A DNA stretch of 64,000 nt, from positions 496,001 through 560,000 of the forward strand of contig JBEYHY010000006.1 in assembly GCA_040635515.1 (NCBI GenBank), read 5' to 3'. A program made the position numbers and the translations under genes. The stretch comes from Prauserella_A sp040635515. Lineage in GTDB: Bacteria; Actinomycetota; Actinomycetes; Mycobacteriales; Pseudonocardiaceae. Below are positions 8,476-17,727 of this stretch, piece after piece (position 1 is the stretch's first letter; each line of letters opens with the position of its first letter). The notes beneath the pieces were generated by a model that saw only the letters and a program-made list of their open reading frames with translations, was not told the DNA's origin and did no database searches.

Positions 8476-10053
8476 TCACCGTTCCCCGTCGGGAACGAGC
8501 GTGAAATGACCGACCCCGCGAGCTGCCGAATAGACCTGCCAGGTGTCCGGCCCGCTACCGGGACCTTCCTTGTAGGTCAGGCGATAGTCGAGCGACTTCG
8601 GGGTGCGGTCGTGGTCGAAGAACAGGTAGTTGAAGCGCAACAGAGCCGCGCCGACCGGCGAGGATTCCGCGATGCGCTCGTCCACGAGTTCGACAACCCT
8701 GCCCCTGTCGGAGAACTGGTCGAGGATGGAGCATTCGCAGTAGTAGGCCAGTGTGCCGATTTCGCCTGGTGATCTGACGGTGGCACCGTCGAGCCGCGCG
8801 CCCAGTTCCTTGCCCATCCTGGCGTAGTCCTGCGCACTCGCCCAGTTGCCGAAGATGACCGGCGATTTCCACGGCACGCCCTGCCTGCCGTCGACGACGA
8901 TCGCGCCGAGGGCGAGCACGCCGATGACACCGAGCGCGGTCAGCGGCGCGGCGACCCGCATCCGGGCCTGTTCCCTCGCTTTGACCAGCCAGATTCCTGC
9001 CGCCAGCACGGCGAACGTGGCGAGTGTGACGGTGGGTGTCACGTAATACCAGTGGTAGGGACCGACTCCGAGCAGCGAGTACACGAGGTAGTACGCGACG
9101 CCGCCGGCCCCGATCCCCGCGATGGCTCCGATCGGCGGGAAGTCCCTCCAGCGGACGCCGAACCGGAGCCCTGTCGCCGCGATCAGCGCGACGACGCCGA
9201 GCACGGCGGGAACGAAGGTGAACACGACGGCGGCGTGCTGGCCGAAGTAGTACATCATCGGCCCCGTGGAGAAGTCCCACCTTCCGAAAAGGCCGTCCTG
9301 CGATTGCTTGATCACCAGCGTGTCCGGCACCGCGGAGCCGAACGCGATCCAGCTGAACACGAACCACGGTGCGGCCACGAGCACCGCGGTGGCCGCCGCG
9401 GGCACCAGCCGCTTGCGGATCGCGGGCGCGCACAGCGCGATCACGACGACGAACACGATGAGATCGAGCCGGGTGAGCATGGCGAGCGCGGCGAAAATGC
9501 CGAACGGCACCGGCCTTCCCTCAAGGGCGAACGCGGTCAGCAGGACGAGCACCGCGGGGATGAGCAGCACCTCAAGACCGATGGCCGAGAGCACGAAGGG
9601 GTTGACCAGCACCAGCAGCACGCCGAGCAGAGCGACACCGAACGGCAGGGCGTACGCCCTCGCCAGTTTGGCCCAGCCCCAGCCGAGTCCCGCCGACGCG
9701 ACGACATTGAGTATCCCCAGCGCCACCACCGGATGCGCGCCACCGAACGGTTTCGTCAACGCGGTCAAACCACCGAGCAGCAACACATTCAACGGCGAGG
9801 TCGCCGAATTCGACATGGAGCCGGGCACGAGGCCCCATTCACCGTGCACTGCCAGATTTTTCGCATATGCCAACGTGATGTAGGCATCGTCGGTGAGACT
9901 GTCTTTCACCAACAGGAAAAGCGCGATGGCGAAAACCGCCGAAGCCGTGACGAGGGGCCAGCTCCCTCTTCGGGCGCGAGAACGCATTGAAGCCAACTTC
10001 GAGTCAGAGGTCGTTTGCTCACGCTTAACACAATCCTGATCCGCGATCGTCAC
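8476..10053 (-). CDS. GT-C-type membrane glycosyltransferase, arabinosyltransferase-like
   Basis: Protein of 525 aa from a GTG start. An N-terminal membrane helix is followed by the loop motif DDAYITLAYAKNL (near residue 54-66), then about ten more helices and a C-terminal soluble part of about 120 residues (GEIGTLAYYCECS). The architecture is the same as that of the next gene downstream (6081-8240) and of the AftB-like gene at 17728-19392, so these look like related transferases. It is divergent from emb with a 174-bp gap. The 235-bp gap to the next gene downstream holds no gene. A role in late arabinan or lipoglycan decoration is inferred from context only. Confidence 0.72.
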   Translation of the reverse strand: MTIADQDCVKREQTTSDSKLASMRSRARRGSWPLVTASAVFAIALFLLVKDSLTDDAYITLAYAKNLAVHGEWGLVPGSMSNSATSPLNVLLLGGLTALTKPFGGAHPVVALGILNVVASAGLGWGWAKLARAYALPFGVALLGVLLVLVNPFVLSAIGLEVLLIPAVLVLLTAFALEGRPVPFGIFAALAMLTRLDLIVFVVVIALCAPAIRKRLVPAAATAVLVAAPWFVFSWIAFGSAVPDTLVIKQSQDGLFGRWDFSTGPMMYYFGQHAAVVFTFVPAVLGVVALIAATGLRFGVRWRDFPPIGAIAGIGAGGVAYYLVYSLLGVGPYHWYYVTPTVTLATFAVLAAGIWLVKAREQARMRVAAPLTALGVIGVLALGAIVVDGRQGVPWKSPVIFGNWASAQDYARMGKELGARLDGATVRSPGEIGTLAYYCECSILDQFSDRGRVVELVDERIAESSPVGAALLRFNYLFFDHDRTPKSLDYRLTYKEGPGSGPDTWQVYSAARGVGHFTLVPDGER

Positions 10054-10215
10054 TTCTCGCCAACTATCACTCTGTAGTGCCTGGTCCCGAGTTCATGACG
10101 CCGAAAGGGAACTCCTGGGTTGCCTTGCCATCACAAAGAATTCAGCATCCGGCGGCGATTGCCAACTCGACCCGCGAGCGACCGGCCCGTTGCATGACGG
10201 TTCACCCGTATTCTT

Positions 10216-10221
10216 TAAGGT
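10216..10221 (+). promoter_or_regulatory. Possible -10 element of leaderless emb
   Basis: TAAGGT ends six bases before the GTG start of emb (10228), with no good Shine-Dalgarno sequence at the usual distance. The spacing fits leaderless initiation. The hexamer is a weak match and the call rests mainly on position. Confidence 0.35.
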
Positions 10222-10227
10222 CCAACG

Positions 10228-13041
10228 GTGGGTTCTCGCCGTTGGACGATCGCAGGGCTTGGACTGTTCGCCGCATTGAGCGCCGTGCTGTTCGTACTGG
10301 CACCTGTCGATCAGGACGTCACGACATACGAATGGCCGTCGGCGGGCACGACGGAAAGCACCGCGCTTCCGCTGTTGCCCTACGAGCCGGAACGGCTCGA
10401 TGTCGAGTTCGGCTGCGCGGACGCCACGGCGCTCGGCGAAACCGGAACGGTGCTGTCGACCGACCCACCGGGAGCGGAGTTCGACAAGGACGCCCCCGCG
10501 CTCCGCGCGAGCATGACCGGTGGCCTGCTCACCGTTTCGGTCGGCGAGAACAAGCTGGCAAGCTTCGAGCCCGCCGGCGACTGTGCCGTCACGATCACCT
10601 CCCACAACGAGGTGACGTCGGTGTCGGTGAACGGCGAAGAGCTGGGCCGGACGGACAAGGTACCCGCGGTGAGCGGGCTGTTCACCGATCTGTCCGGACA
10701 GACGGGCCTGCACGCCACGGTCGTGCCCGACACGAGGTACGAATCGAGCCCCAGCGCCCTGAAGATCACCTTCGGCACGCTCGCGATCGTCTCGCTGCTT
10801 GCCATGCTGCTCGCACTCCGGCGCTGGGAAGCTCCCCTGCGCAGGAACGTGCGGCTGCTGCCCGTGCGCTGGTGGCGGCCGACGCTCCCCGACGCCGTCG
10901 TCGTGCTCACGCTCGTGACGTGGACGATCATCGGTGCGTCCACAGTCGACGACGGCTACATCATCACGATGATCCAATCGGCGAGCGACACCGGCTTCGT
11001 CGGCAACTACTACCGGTGGTTCAACGCACCGGAATCCCCGTTCAGCTGGTTCTACGAGTTGTATCGGCCGTTCGCCGAACTCAGCGCCGCGACCTGGTGG
11101 ATGCGCGTGCCTTCGCTCATCCTCGGACTCGCGTCGTGGTTCCTGATCGACAGGGTGCTGCTGCGCAGGTTCGCGAAAGCACCCTCGGCCACCGCGCGCT
11201 GGACGGCCGCCGTCGTCTTCCTGCTGTGGTACCTGGCTTTCGGGCTCGGCCTGCGGCCGGAACCGTGGATCGTGCTCGGCTCGCTCGCCGTGTTCGCACT
11301 CGTGGAAAGGGCGCTGGCGACTCGCTCGCTCACCACGCTCTGCACCGCGCTCGTCGTCGCCGGTGCGACGCTGACCATCACCCCCACCGGCGTGGCCGCC
11401 GTTATCCCTTTCCTCGTCGCCCTTCCCGGAATCATCCGGTTGCTGCGTGAGCGCGGGGTGCTGTCGGTGCTCGCCGTACTCGCGGCGGCGCTGTCGGCGC
11501 TGCTGTTCATGTTCTACGACCAGACTCTGTCGACCGTGCTGCACTCGACCGAGGTTCGCACCGCCATCGGCCCCTCCTACGGCGTTCTCGACGAGGGGAA
11601 GCGCTACGAGGACCTGTTCGACGCGCTGCAGGGTGGTCTGAACCGGCGGATGCCGCTCATGCTGATGTGGTTCGCGATGGCGATGCTCGTCGTGCTCCTG
11701 CTCGCGCGCAGAGCGTCTCGGCTCGCCTCCCGCCCCACCATCAGGCTGGTCGGCGCGAGCGCGCTCTTCTTCGGCGCCCTAGCCTTCACACCCACCAAGT
11801 ACACCCACCACTTCGGCGCGCTCGCCGGTTTCGGGACGCTGCTCGTCGCGGTGCTGGTGCACACCATTGTCAGAGGCGCGCTGCGGCGGAACTGGGAACG
11901 CTCCGCCGTACTCGTACTGCTCGGGCTCACCGTGTGGATCGGCCTCGACGCTCCGCTGCGCTGGTGGTTCCTTTCCGGGCTCAACGTCAAGTGGAACCTG
12001 GTCGTACCGGGAATCGCCGACATCTCGGCCGCGACGATCGCGCTGGCGGGCGCGATCGTGCTCGCACTGGCGGGGCTCGTCGGCGCGTGGCGATGGCTGC
12101 GGCAGCCCGGCTGGCTGATCGCCGCCGTGGCGGCGGTGACGGTACTGATCGAGGTCGCCACGATGGCGTACGCGATGGTGCCCCGCTGGGACACCTACAC
12201 GACGGGAAGGGCCAACCTCGCCTCGCTTTCGGGAGGAAGCGATTGCGGCGTCGAGGACTGGCTGCGGCTCGAACCCGACATCCGGGCCGGACTGCTCACC
12301 GAAGCCTCACCGCCGACGCTGAACGGCTTCACCCGCAACGCGGGCTTCCCGAGCGAACTGCGGCCGCTCGAACCCTACGTCGGCGACGAGGCCCCGGTGT
12401 GGGGCGCCGACGGTGTCGTCGGCTCTCTGACAACCGGCTGGTATCCGTTGCCGGAAGGCGCGGGAGCGCCCGACGCACCACCGCTGGTGGTGCCCGCGAC
12501 CGGCAAGGGCTCCGTGTCGGCGACAGTGCAGTTCGCGGGCCCCGACGGCGTCGTGACCCGCGAATCGCGAGTGTGGCTCGACAGCGATCCCGAATGGCAG
12601 GACTACCGCTTCGATCCGAAGGACGCGACGCAAGTCAGGATCGTCGCGGACAACACGGAGGGACGAGGCTGGATCGCCGTGGGCACTCCCCGGCTGCCGA
12701 AGGTGGTTCCCACCACCGACGTCGTGCCGGTCTCCGAACCGGTCATGCTCGACTGGGTCAGCTCGTTCACCCTGTCCTGCCGTACCTCGGCCCGGTTGCA
12801 CGACGGGATCGTGGAGCCGGTGCGTTACCGCTTCGCGGCAGGCCCCCAGTCACGCGCGCTCGGCAGCGTTTCCTTCGTTTCGGCTCCTGGCGGTACCTAC
12901 GCCAAGCTGTTCGAACTGGCCGAGCAGGTTCCCGTGCCGACGTACCTGACGGGGGACAAGCTGTTCGAGCCGATCAGCGTGTTCCGGCTCGACTATCCGG
13001 TGCCGATGCGCGACCTCACGGTCGGCAGGGGAACGAGGTAG
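10228..13041 (+). CDS. emb: Emb-family arabinosyltransferase
   Basis: Protein of 937 aa (mycobacterial EmbA/B/C are about 1090). Membrane GT53 enzyme that adds alpha-1,5-arabinofuranose from decaprenyl-phospho-arabinose to arabinan. Seen: a first helix, an extracytoplasmic beta-domain (about 30-200), a polytopic core, the catalytic loop DDGYIITM at residues 241-248, GNYYRWFNAPESPFSWFY after it, and a C-terminal carbohydrate-binding domain (about 690-930) with WLDSDPEWQDYRF. The Met of DDGYIITM aligns with EmbB Met306, the classic ethambutol-resistance position, and is conserved. Only one Emb is present, as in corynebacteria, rather than the mycobacterial embCAB set. It ends at a strong terminator facing ubiA. 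Confidence 0.93.
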   Translation: MGSRRWTIAGLGLFAALSAVLFVLAPVDQDVTTYEWPSAGTTESTALPLLPYEPERLDVEFGCADATALGETGTVLSTDPPGAEFDKDAPALRASMTGGLLTVSVGENKLASFEPAGDCAVTITSHNEVTSVSVNGEELGRTDKVPAVSGLFTDLSGQTGLHATVVPDTRYESSPSALKITFGTLAIVSLLAMLLALRRWEAPLRRNVRLLPVRWWRPTLPDAVVVLTLVTWTIIGASTVDDGYIITMIQSASDTGFVGNYYRWFNAPESPFSWFYELYRPFAELSAATWWMRVPSLILGLASWFLIDRVLLRRFAKAPSATARWTAAVVFLLWYLAFGLGLRPEPWIVLGSLAVFALVERALATRSLTTLCTALVVAGATLTITPTGVAAVIPFLVALPGIIRLLRERGVLSVLAVLAAALSALLFMFYDQTLSTVLHSTEVRTAIGPSYGVLDEGKRYEDLFDALQGGLNRRMPLMLMWFAMAMLVVLLLARRASRLASRPTIRLVGASALFFGALAFTPTKYTHHFGALAGFGTLLVAVLVHTIVRGALRRNWERSAVLVLLGLTVWIGLDAPLRWWFLSGLNVKWNLVVPGIADISAATIALAGAIVLALAGLVGAWRWLRQPGWLIAAVAAVTVLIEVATMAYAMVPRWDTYTTGRANLASLSGGSDCGVEDWLRLEPDIRAGLLTEASPPTLNGFTRNAGFPSELRPLEPYVGDEAPVWGADGVVGSLTTGWYPLPEGAGAPDAPPLVVPATGKGSVSATVQFAGPDGVVTRESRVWLDSDPEWQDYRFDPKDATQVRIVADNTEGRGWIAVGTPRLPKVVPTTDVVPVSEPVMLDWVSSFTLSCRTSARLHDGIVEPVRYRFAAGPQSRALGSVSFVSAPGGTYAKLFELAEQVPVPTYLTGDKLFEPISVFRLDYPVPMRDLTVGRGTR

Positions 13042-13050
13042 AACGAGAAA

Positions 13051-13080
13051 ATCCCTGAACCGGAACACCGGTTCAGGGAT
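13051..13080. terminator. Bidirectional terminator between emb and ubiA
   Basis: Perfect 13-bp stem ATCCCTGAACCGG (13051-13063) / CCGGTTCAGGGAT (13068-13080) with the four-base loop AACA. It lies ten bases after the emb stop and 26 bases from the ubiA 3' end. Confidence 0.85.
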
Positions 13081-13106
13081 CTCGGGCTGGTTACCGCGGG
13101 TGCGGC

Positions 13107-14039
13107 TCAGAGGTAGTACGAGAACACCAGCGTGACGATCCAGGAAGCGCCGAGGACCTGCAACACCCTGTCCTTGAGCGCGATTTCCTCCGGCTCGCCC
13201 GCGTTGCCACCGTCGACGTCGACCGCGTAGCGCAGGACGGCGATGACGAACGGCACCATCGAGATGACGCTCCACACCGACCCGGGAACCCGCTGCTCCT
13301 GCTCGAAAGCCCACAGCGAGTACGACATGATCAGGATGGCCGCCGCGGTTGCCCACATGAAGCGCAGGTAGCTCGCCGAGTACTTCTTGAGCGAGGAGCG
13401 GATCTTCGCTCCGGTGCGCTCGAAGAGCATGATCTCCGCGTAGCGCTTGCCCGCGACCATGAACAGCGAGCCGAACGCCGTCACCAGCAGGAACCATTGG
13501 GACAGCGCGATACCGGTCGCGACACCACCCGCGATGAGCCGCATCAGGAAGCCGGAGGCGACGATCGCGAGGTCGACGACCGGCTGGTGCTTGAGCCCGA
13601 AGCAGTAGCCGAGCTGGATGGCCTCGTACACCACCAGCACGATCAACAACCGCCAATCGGCGAGGAGGCTGATCGCGCACCCCGCCGCGAAGAACGCGAC
13701 CGCGGCGCCGTAGGCCAGCGGGATCGGCACGATGCCTGCCGCGATGGGCCTGTTGCGCTTGGTGGGGTGCTCACGGTCGGCCTCGACGTCGACGGCGTCG
13801 TTGATCAGATAGACCGAGGAGGCGACGAGCGAGAAGGCCACGAAGGCGATGAGCGCGCCCCGCAGCACAGTCAGGTTGGTGATCTCGGCTGCCGTGAACG
13901 GCGCCGCGAGCACCAGTACGTTCTTCACCCACTGCCGGGGTCGCGCGGTCTTCAACACGCCGAAAGCGGTGCCCATGGGCCCCTTCTTACCGGCGGTATC
14001 GCCCCCGCTCACCTCGGCACGCTCGGTCGTCTCACTCAT
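13107..14039 (-). CDS. ubiA: Decaprenyl-phosphate phosphoribosyltransferase (UbiA family)
   Basis: Protein of 310 aa, homologue of Rv3806c. It transfers 5-phosphoribose from PRPP to decaprenyl phosphate, the first committed step towards decaprenyl-phospho-arabinose. Seen: about eight to nine membrane helices; the first Asp-rich prenyl-phosphate motif in NDAVDVEADREHPTKRNRPIA (quoted in part: NDAVDVEADREHPTKRN) near residue 75-95; and a second conserved loop YCFGLKHQPVVDLAIVASG near 175-195. Last gene of the overlapping operon glf-PAP2-ubiA; its ATG overlaps the PAP2 stop by four bases (ATGA). The PAP2 phosphatase just upstream probably removes the 5-phosphate of its product. Confidence 0.95.
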   Translation of the reverse strand: MSETTERAEVSGGDTAGKKGPMGTAFGVLKTARPRQWVKNVLVLAAPFTAAEITNLTVLRGALIAFVAFSLVASSVYLINDAVDVEADREHPTKRNRPIAAGIVPIPLAYGAAVAFFAAGCAISLLADWRLLIVLVVYEAIQLGYCFGLKHQPVVDLAIVASGFLMRLIAGGVATGIALSQWFLLVTAFGSLFMVAGKRYAEIMLFERTGAKIRSSLKKYSASYLRFMWATAAAILIMSYSLWAFEQEQRVPGSVWSVISMVPFVIAVLRYAVDVDGGNAGEPEEIALKDRVLQVLGASWIVTLVFSYYL

Positions 14040-14566
14040 CGTGGCTTCCGCTTTCGTAAGTTGAGCTTTCGACGCAGAACCCCGCCGACCGTGGCGCCCA
14101 GCGCTGCGCCGGCGAGCACGTCCGTCGGGTAGTGCACGCCGAGCACAAGCCTTGAAGCCAGCATCGGCGGCACGAGTGCGGGCACGAGGTTACGCCCTGT
14201 CAGCCCGGAGTACAGCACAGCGGCCGCTGTCGTGGAGCTCGCGTGCGAGGAAGGAAAGCTGAGCTTGCTCGGCGTTCCGACCCCGATCTCGACGGCGGGA
14301 TGGTCGGGCCTCGGCCTGCGGACGACGCGCTTCACCGCAATGGACGCGGCGTGCGCGCCGACCACTCCCACCGCCGCTGTCAGCCAATCCTTGCGCCTTT
14401 CCTTGTCGACGGCGGCGCCGACGAGGCCGAGCGCGAACCAGCCCGCGCTGTGCTCGCCGAAGTGTGAGAGCCCCCTCGCGGCCTTGACGGTCGCCGGCTT
14501 CGCGATGGCCTTCTGCACTCCGGCGAGAACCGCGAGTTCACCCTTTGGTGTGGCGCTCTCAAGCAT
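14036..14566 (-). CDS. PAP2-superfamily phosphatase (Rv3807c-like)
   Basis: Protein of 176 aa with four to five membrane helices and the complete PAP2 signature: KRVVRRPRP (motif 1), PSSHASS (motif 2, catalytic His) and SRLVLGVHYPTDVLAG (motif 3). In mycobacteria the gene in this position, Rv3807c, is proposed to dephosphorylate decaprenyl-phospho-5-phosphoribose before DprE1 acts. The gene overlaps glf by eight bases upstream and ubiA by four bases downstream, so the three products are made in coupled fashion. The reaction is inferred from family and place in the operon. Confidence 0.92.
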   Translation of the reverse strand: MLESATPKGELAVLAGVQKAIAKPATVKAARGLSHFGEHSAGWFALGLVGAAVDKERRKDWLTAAVGVVGAHAASIAVKRVVRRPRPDHPAVEIGVGTPSKLSFPSSHASSTTAAAVLYSGLTGRNLVPALVPPMLASRLVLGVHYPTDVLAGAALGATVGGVLRRKLNLRKRKPR

Positions 14567-15782
14567 CGATGGATCCGTCCAGCGGCGCGCCGTCGGTCAG
14601 GTGCGGAGCGATCTTGTTGTCGAAGGACGAGAGGGCCGAGCCGATCGCCATGTGCATGTCGAGGTACTTGTACGTACCGAGACGCCCGCCGAAGAGCACG
14701 TTGCGCTCCTTGGCCTCGGCCTTGGCGAGCTCGCGATAGCGTTCGAGCTTTTCCCTGTCCTCTGGCGTGTTGATCGGGTAGTACGGCTCGTCGTCCTCCT
14801 TGGCGAACCTGGAGTACTCCCGCACGATGACCGTCTTGTCGGCCGGGTAGTCCCGCTCGGGGTGGAAGTGCCTGAACTCGTGGATGCGCGTGTACGGCAC
14901 TTCCTCGTCGTTGTAGTTCATGACCGAGGTGCCCTGGAAGTCGCCGGTGGGCACCACTTCCTGCTCGAAGTCGAGCGTGCGCCAGCCGAGCCTGCCCTCC
15001 GAGTACTCGAAGTACCGGTCGAGCGGCCCCGTGTACACGGTGGGCGTTCCCTCGGGGATCCGGTCCCTGATGTCGAAATAGTCGACGTTCAGCCGCACCT
15101 CGATGTTGGGGTGGTCGGCCATGCGCTTCAGCCACGCCGTGTAGCCGTCGACGGGAAGGCCCTCGTAGGTGTCGTTGAAGTACCGGTTGTTGAAGTTGTA
15201 GCGGACGGGAAGCCGCGTGATGATCGAAGCCGCGAGTTCCCTCGGGTCGGTCTGCCACTGCTTCGCCGTGTAGCCGCGGACGAACGCCTCGTACAGCGGG
15301 CGGCCGATCAGCGAGACGGCCTTCTCTTCGAGGTTCTGCGCCGACTTGGTGTCGATTTCGCTGGACTGCTCGGCAATGAGCGCGCGAGCCTCGTCCGGCG
15401 AGTGCGACTTGCCGAAGAACTGGTTGATCAACGCGAGGTTCATCGGGAAGGCATAAACCTGTCCCTGATATTTCGCGAAAACCCGGTGTTGGTAACCGGT
15501 GAAGTCAGTGAATTGGTTGACGTAGTCCCATACCCGCTTATTCGAGGTATGGAAGAGATGGGCGCCGTAGTTGTGCACCTCGATGCCGGTTTCGGGTTCC
15601 TCTTCGGAATAGGCGTTGCCACCGATGTGGTGCCGCCGTTCGAGGACGAGGACTCGCTTGTCGAGCTGGCTGGCCGCTCGTTCTGCGATGGTAAGGCCGT
15701 AAAAACCGGAACCGACCACGATCAGGTCATATCCGGCGTAACCGCCCTCATTGTTTTCTGCGAAGTTGGTGTGCGCGCTCAC
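14559..15782 (-). CDS. glf: UDP-galactopyranose mutase
   Basis: Protein of 407 aa, usual length for the family (about 390-400). FAD enzyme that interconverts UDP-galactopyranose and UDP-galactofuranose, the donor for galactan. Seen: an FAD-binding LIVVGSGFYGLTIAERAA near residue 20-37, ERRHHIGGNAY near 48-58, VHNYGAHLFHTSNKRVW near 69-85, a WQTDPREL loop near 180, and the C-terminal FGGRLGTYKYLDMHMAIGSA with the conserved Arg and Asp. First gene of the operon with PAP2 and ubiA. The start is a GTG; TAGCCT lies eight bases upstream, so initiation could be leaderless. Confidence 0.96.
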   Translation of the reverse strand: MSAHTNFAENNEGGYAGYDLIVVGSGFYGLTIAERAASQLDKRVLVLERRHHIGGNAYSEEEPETGIEVHNYGAHLFHTSNKRVWDYVNQFTDFTGYQHRVFAKYQGQVYAFPMNLALINQFFGKSHSPDEARALIAEQSSEIDTKSAQNLEEKAVSLIGRPLYEAFVRGYTAKQWQTDPRELAASIITRLPVRYNFNNRYFNDTYEGLPVDGYTAWLKRMADHPNIEVRLNVDYFDIRDRIPEGTPTVYTGPLDRYFEYSEGRLGWRTLDFEQEVVPTGDFQGTSVMNYNDEEVPYTRIHEFRHFHPERDYPADKTVIVREYSRFAKEDDEPYYPINTPEDREKLERYRELAKAEAKERNVLFGGRLGTYKYLDMHMAIGSALSSFDNKIAPHLTDGAPLDGSIDA

Positions 15783-15809
15783 GGGCGAAAAGGCTACCGG
15801 CCGCGCTGT

Positions 15810-15830
15810 GAGCCTCGTGCGTGGAGGCTC
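15810..15830 (-). terminator. Weak hairpin after the LLM oxidoreductase gene
   Basis: Seven-base arms GAGCCTC and GAGGCTC with a seven-base loop lie between the LLM gene and glf on the minus strand. It could end transcription of the LLM gene before glf, but it is short and has no T tract. Confidence 0.3.
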
Positions 15831-15850
15831 CTGTGCGGGCTGTGCGGACC

Positions 15851-16795
15851 TCAGCCTTGGCCCTCAGGCCCTTCGTCTCCTTGTTCCGGTTTCTCCCCGG
15901 AGTCACCGGCACGCCGGGTTCCGTTGAGTTCGGGCAGCACCTCGTCGGCGACCGTCTCCAGCACCGCCTCCCTGCCGTGGTACGGCTCTCCCCCACGCGG
16001 CCAGTGCGCGACGATGTCGGTGAAGCCCAGTTCGGCGGCCTTCCCCGCGGCGTCGGTGAACGCCTCGACACTGGAAAGCGAGAAGACCGGGCCGGCGTCG
16101 AGACTCAGATACCTGTCGACGGTGGCCGGGTCGCGGCCCTCGGCGAGCAAGGCGTCGTCGAAGCCGGCCGACAGTTCACGTACCGACCGCCACCAGTCGT
16201 CCTGGGTCTCGCTCGGCTTGCCCGTCGTGACCCAGCCGTCGCCCTGCCTCGCGGCGAGCCGCATCGTGCGCTTTCCGTTGGCCGCGATGAGGAACGGCGG
16301 GCGGGGGCGGTGCACGGGACCAGGCAGGTTGCGGGCGCCCTTGACGGTGTAGTTGGGGCCTTCGTGATCGAACTCGTCGGTCCGCAGCAGGCCGTCGAGC
16401 GTGTCGACGAACTCGACGAACCGGTCCGTCCTCACCTTGGGAGAAAGGTCCTCGCCTTCGAAGACCTTCACGTCGTAGCCCACGCCGCCCGCACCGATAC
16501 CGACGACGAGCCGCCCGTCGGCGAGGTCGTCGATCGTGATGAGCTCCCGCATGAACGGCAGCGGGTGCCGGAAGTTCGGAGAAGCCACATAGGTGCCGAG
16601 CCGGATACGGGACGTGACCATGGCCGCCGCGCTGAGTGTCGGCACCGCACCGAACCACGGCCCGTCGACCAGCGTGCGCCAGCCGAGGTGGTCATAAGTC
16701 CAGGCGTGGTCGAAGCCGTACTCCTCGGCCGCCCGCCACTTCGGTTCGGCTGCCCACCACCGGTCCTCGGGCAGGATCACAATGCCAACACGCAC
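15851..16795 (-). CDS. LLM-class F420-dependent oxidoreductase
   Basis: Protein of 314 aa with the luciferase-like monooxygenase TIM barrel. Seen: VGIVILPEDRW at the first strand, FDHAWTYDHLGWR, the SRIRLGTYVASPNFRHP segment near 65-80, ITIDDLADGRLVVGIGAGG near 95-113, and PFLIAANGKRTMRLAAR near 175-190. These features fit the F420-dependent LLM subfamily common in actinobacteria; the substrate is unknown. I start it at the GTG at 16795, where the first beta-strand begins; an ATG eight codons further upstream is also possible. The C-terminus ends in a charged tail (GEKPEQGDEGPEGQG). It is unrelated by function to the cell-wall genes around it as far as can be seen. Confidence 0.85.
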   Translation of the reverse strand: MRVGIVILPEDRWWAAEPKWRAAEEYGFDHAWTYDHLGWRTLVDGPWFGAVPTLSAAAMVTSRIRLGTYVASPNFRHPLPFMRELITIDDLADGRLVVGIGAGGVGYDVKVFEGEDLSPKVRTDRFVEFVDTLDGLLRTDEFDHEGPNYTVKGARNLPGPVHRPRPPFLIAANGKRTMRLAARQGDGWVTTGKPSETQDDWWRSVRELSAGFDDALLAEGRDPATVDRYLSLDAGPVFSLSSVEAFTDAAGKAAELGFTDIVAHWPRGGEPYHGREAVLETVADEVLPELNGTRRAGDSGEKPEQGDEGPEGQG

Positions 16796-16905
16796 GGCGC
16801 CACACGCTAGCGGGATCATGGCCCGTCGCGCAGCCTGGTGGCTCCGAACGTGGCGGTGGGGTACGACACGCCGACCCGCCTCCCCCGCTCTGGAAAACTG
16901 GAGGG

Positions 16906-17721
16906 GTGGAAAAACCCCGGCTCATCGCTTCCGACGTGGATGGAACCCTGCTGTCGTCTCTCACCAGCTTGAGTGATCGCACGGTCGGAGTGGTCGGAAG
17001 GGCCGTCGGAGACGGGGTGCCTTTCGTGCTGGTCAGCGGTCGTCCGCCGCGATGGATTCCGCAGGTCGCCGAGCAGGCCGGGCTCACCGGCTACGCGGTG
17101 TGCGCCAACGGCGCGGTGCTCTACGACATCTCGGCCGACCGGATCGTCGACGTGCACGGCCTGCTCGATCCGGTGCTGCTGAACGACGTCGCGGACGCGG
17201 TGTCGTTCGCCATCCCCGGGTGCAGGCTCGCGGCCGAGCGAGTCGGCACGCACGCGATCGACCGCGACCTGAAGAACTTCGTCATCGAGTCCGACTACTA
17301 CAACCCGTGGGGCGACGGCGAGGGCTCGGTCGTGCCGCGCGCCGAGGTACTGGGACACGCGGCGGTGAAACTGCTGGTCAGTCACCGGTCGATGACGTCG
17401 GACGAGATGGCGGTGGCCGCAAGGGCGGTACTGCGTGACTCGGTGGACATCACGTTCTCCTCAGGAGGGGGACTCATCGAACTGGCCGCGCCGGGAGTCA
17501 CCAAGGCCACCGGGCTCGCCGAGGTCGCGCAGCGGTTCACTCTCGGGGCCGAGGGGATCATCGCCTTCGGGGACATGCCGAACGACCTCGACATGCTGCG
17601 CTGGGCAGGGCACGGCGTCGCCGTGGCCAACGCGCATCCGGCCCTGCTGGAGGCCGCCGACGAGATCACCGGCCCCAATTCCGAGGACGGCGTCGCCCAG
17701 GTGCTCGAACGCTGGTTCTGA
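16906..17721 (+). CDS. HAD-superfamily (Cof-type) phosphatase
   Basis: Protein of 271 aa from a GTG with GGAGGGG just upstream. All HAD motifs are present: the nucleophile motif DVDGTLL (Asp10 and Asp12), the Ser motif LVSGRPPR near 45-52, a Lys in HAAVKLLVS near 150, and motif IV GDMPNDLDML near 221-230. The central cap is of the Cof/IIB type. M. tuberculosis has a similar gene (Rv3813c) close to glf, so the neighbourhood is conserved. Substrate unknown; members dephosphorylate sugar phosphates or nucleotides in the cytosol. It converges on the AftB-like gene with only six bases between the stops. Confidence 0.88.
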   Translation: MEKPRLIASDVDGTLLSSLTSLSDRTVGVVGRAVGDGVPFVLVSGRPPRWIPQVAEQAGLTGYAVCANGAVLYDISADRIVDVHGLLDPVLLNDVADAVSFAIPGCRLAAERVGTHAIDRDLKNFVIESDYYNPWGDGEGSVVPRAEVLGHAAVKLLVSHRSMTSDEMAVAARAVLRDSVDITFSSGGGLIELAAPGVTKATGLAEVAQRFTLGAEGIIAFGDMPNDLDMLRWAGHGVAVANAHPALLEAADEITGPNSEDGVAQVLERWF

Positions 17722-17727
17722 CGCCGC

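Noticed and set aside
14232..16352. 706-codon open frame across the PAP2 and glf genes
   Set aside because: Antisense to two overlapping genes with clear catalytic motifs; Val/Arg/Asp-rich with no domain.
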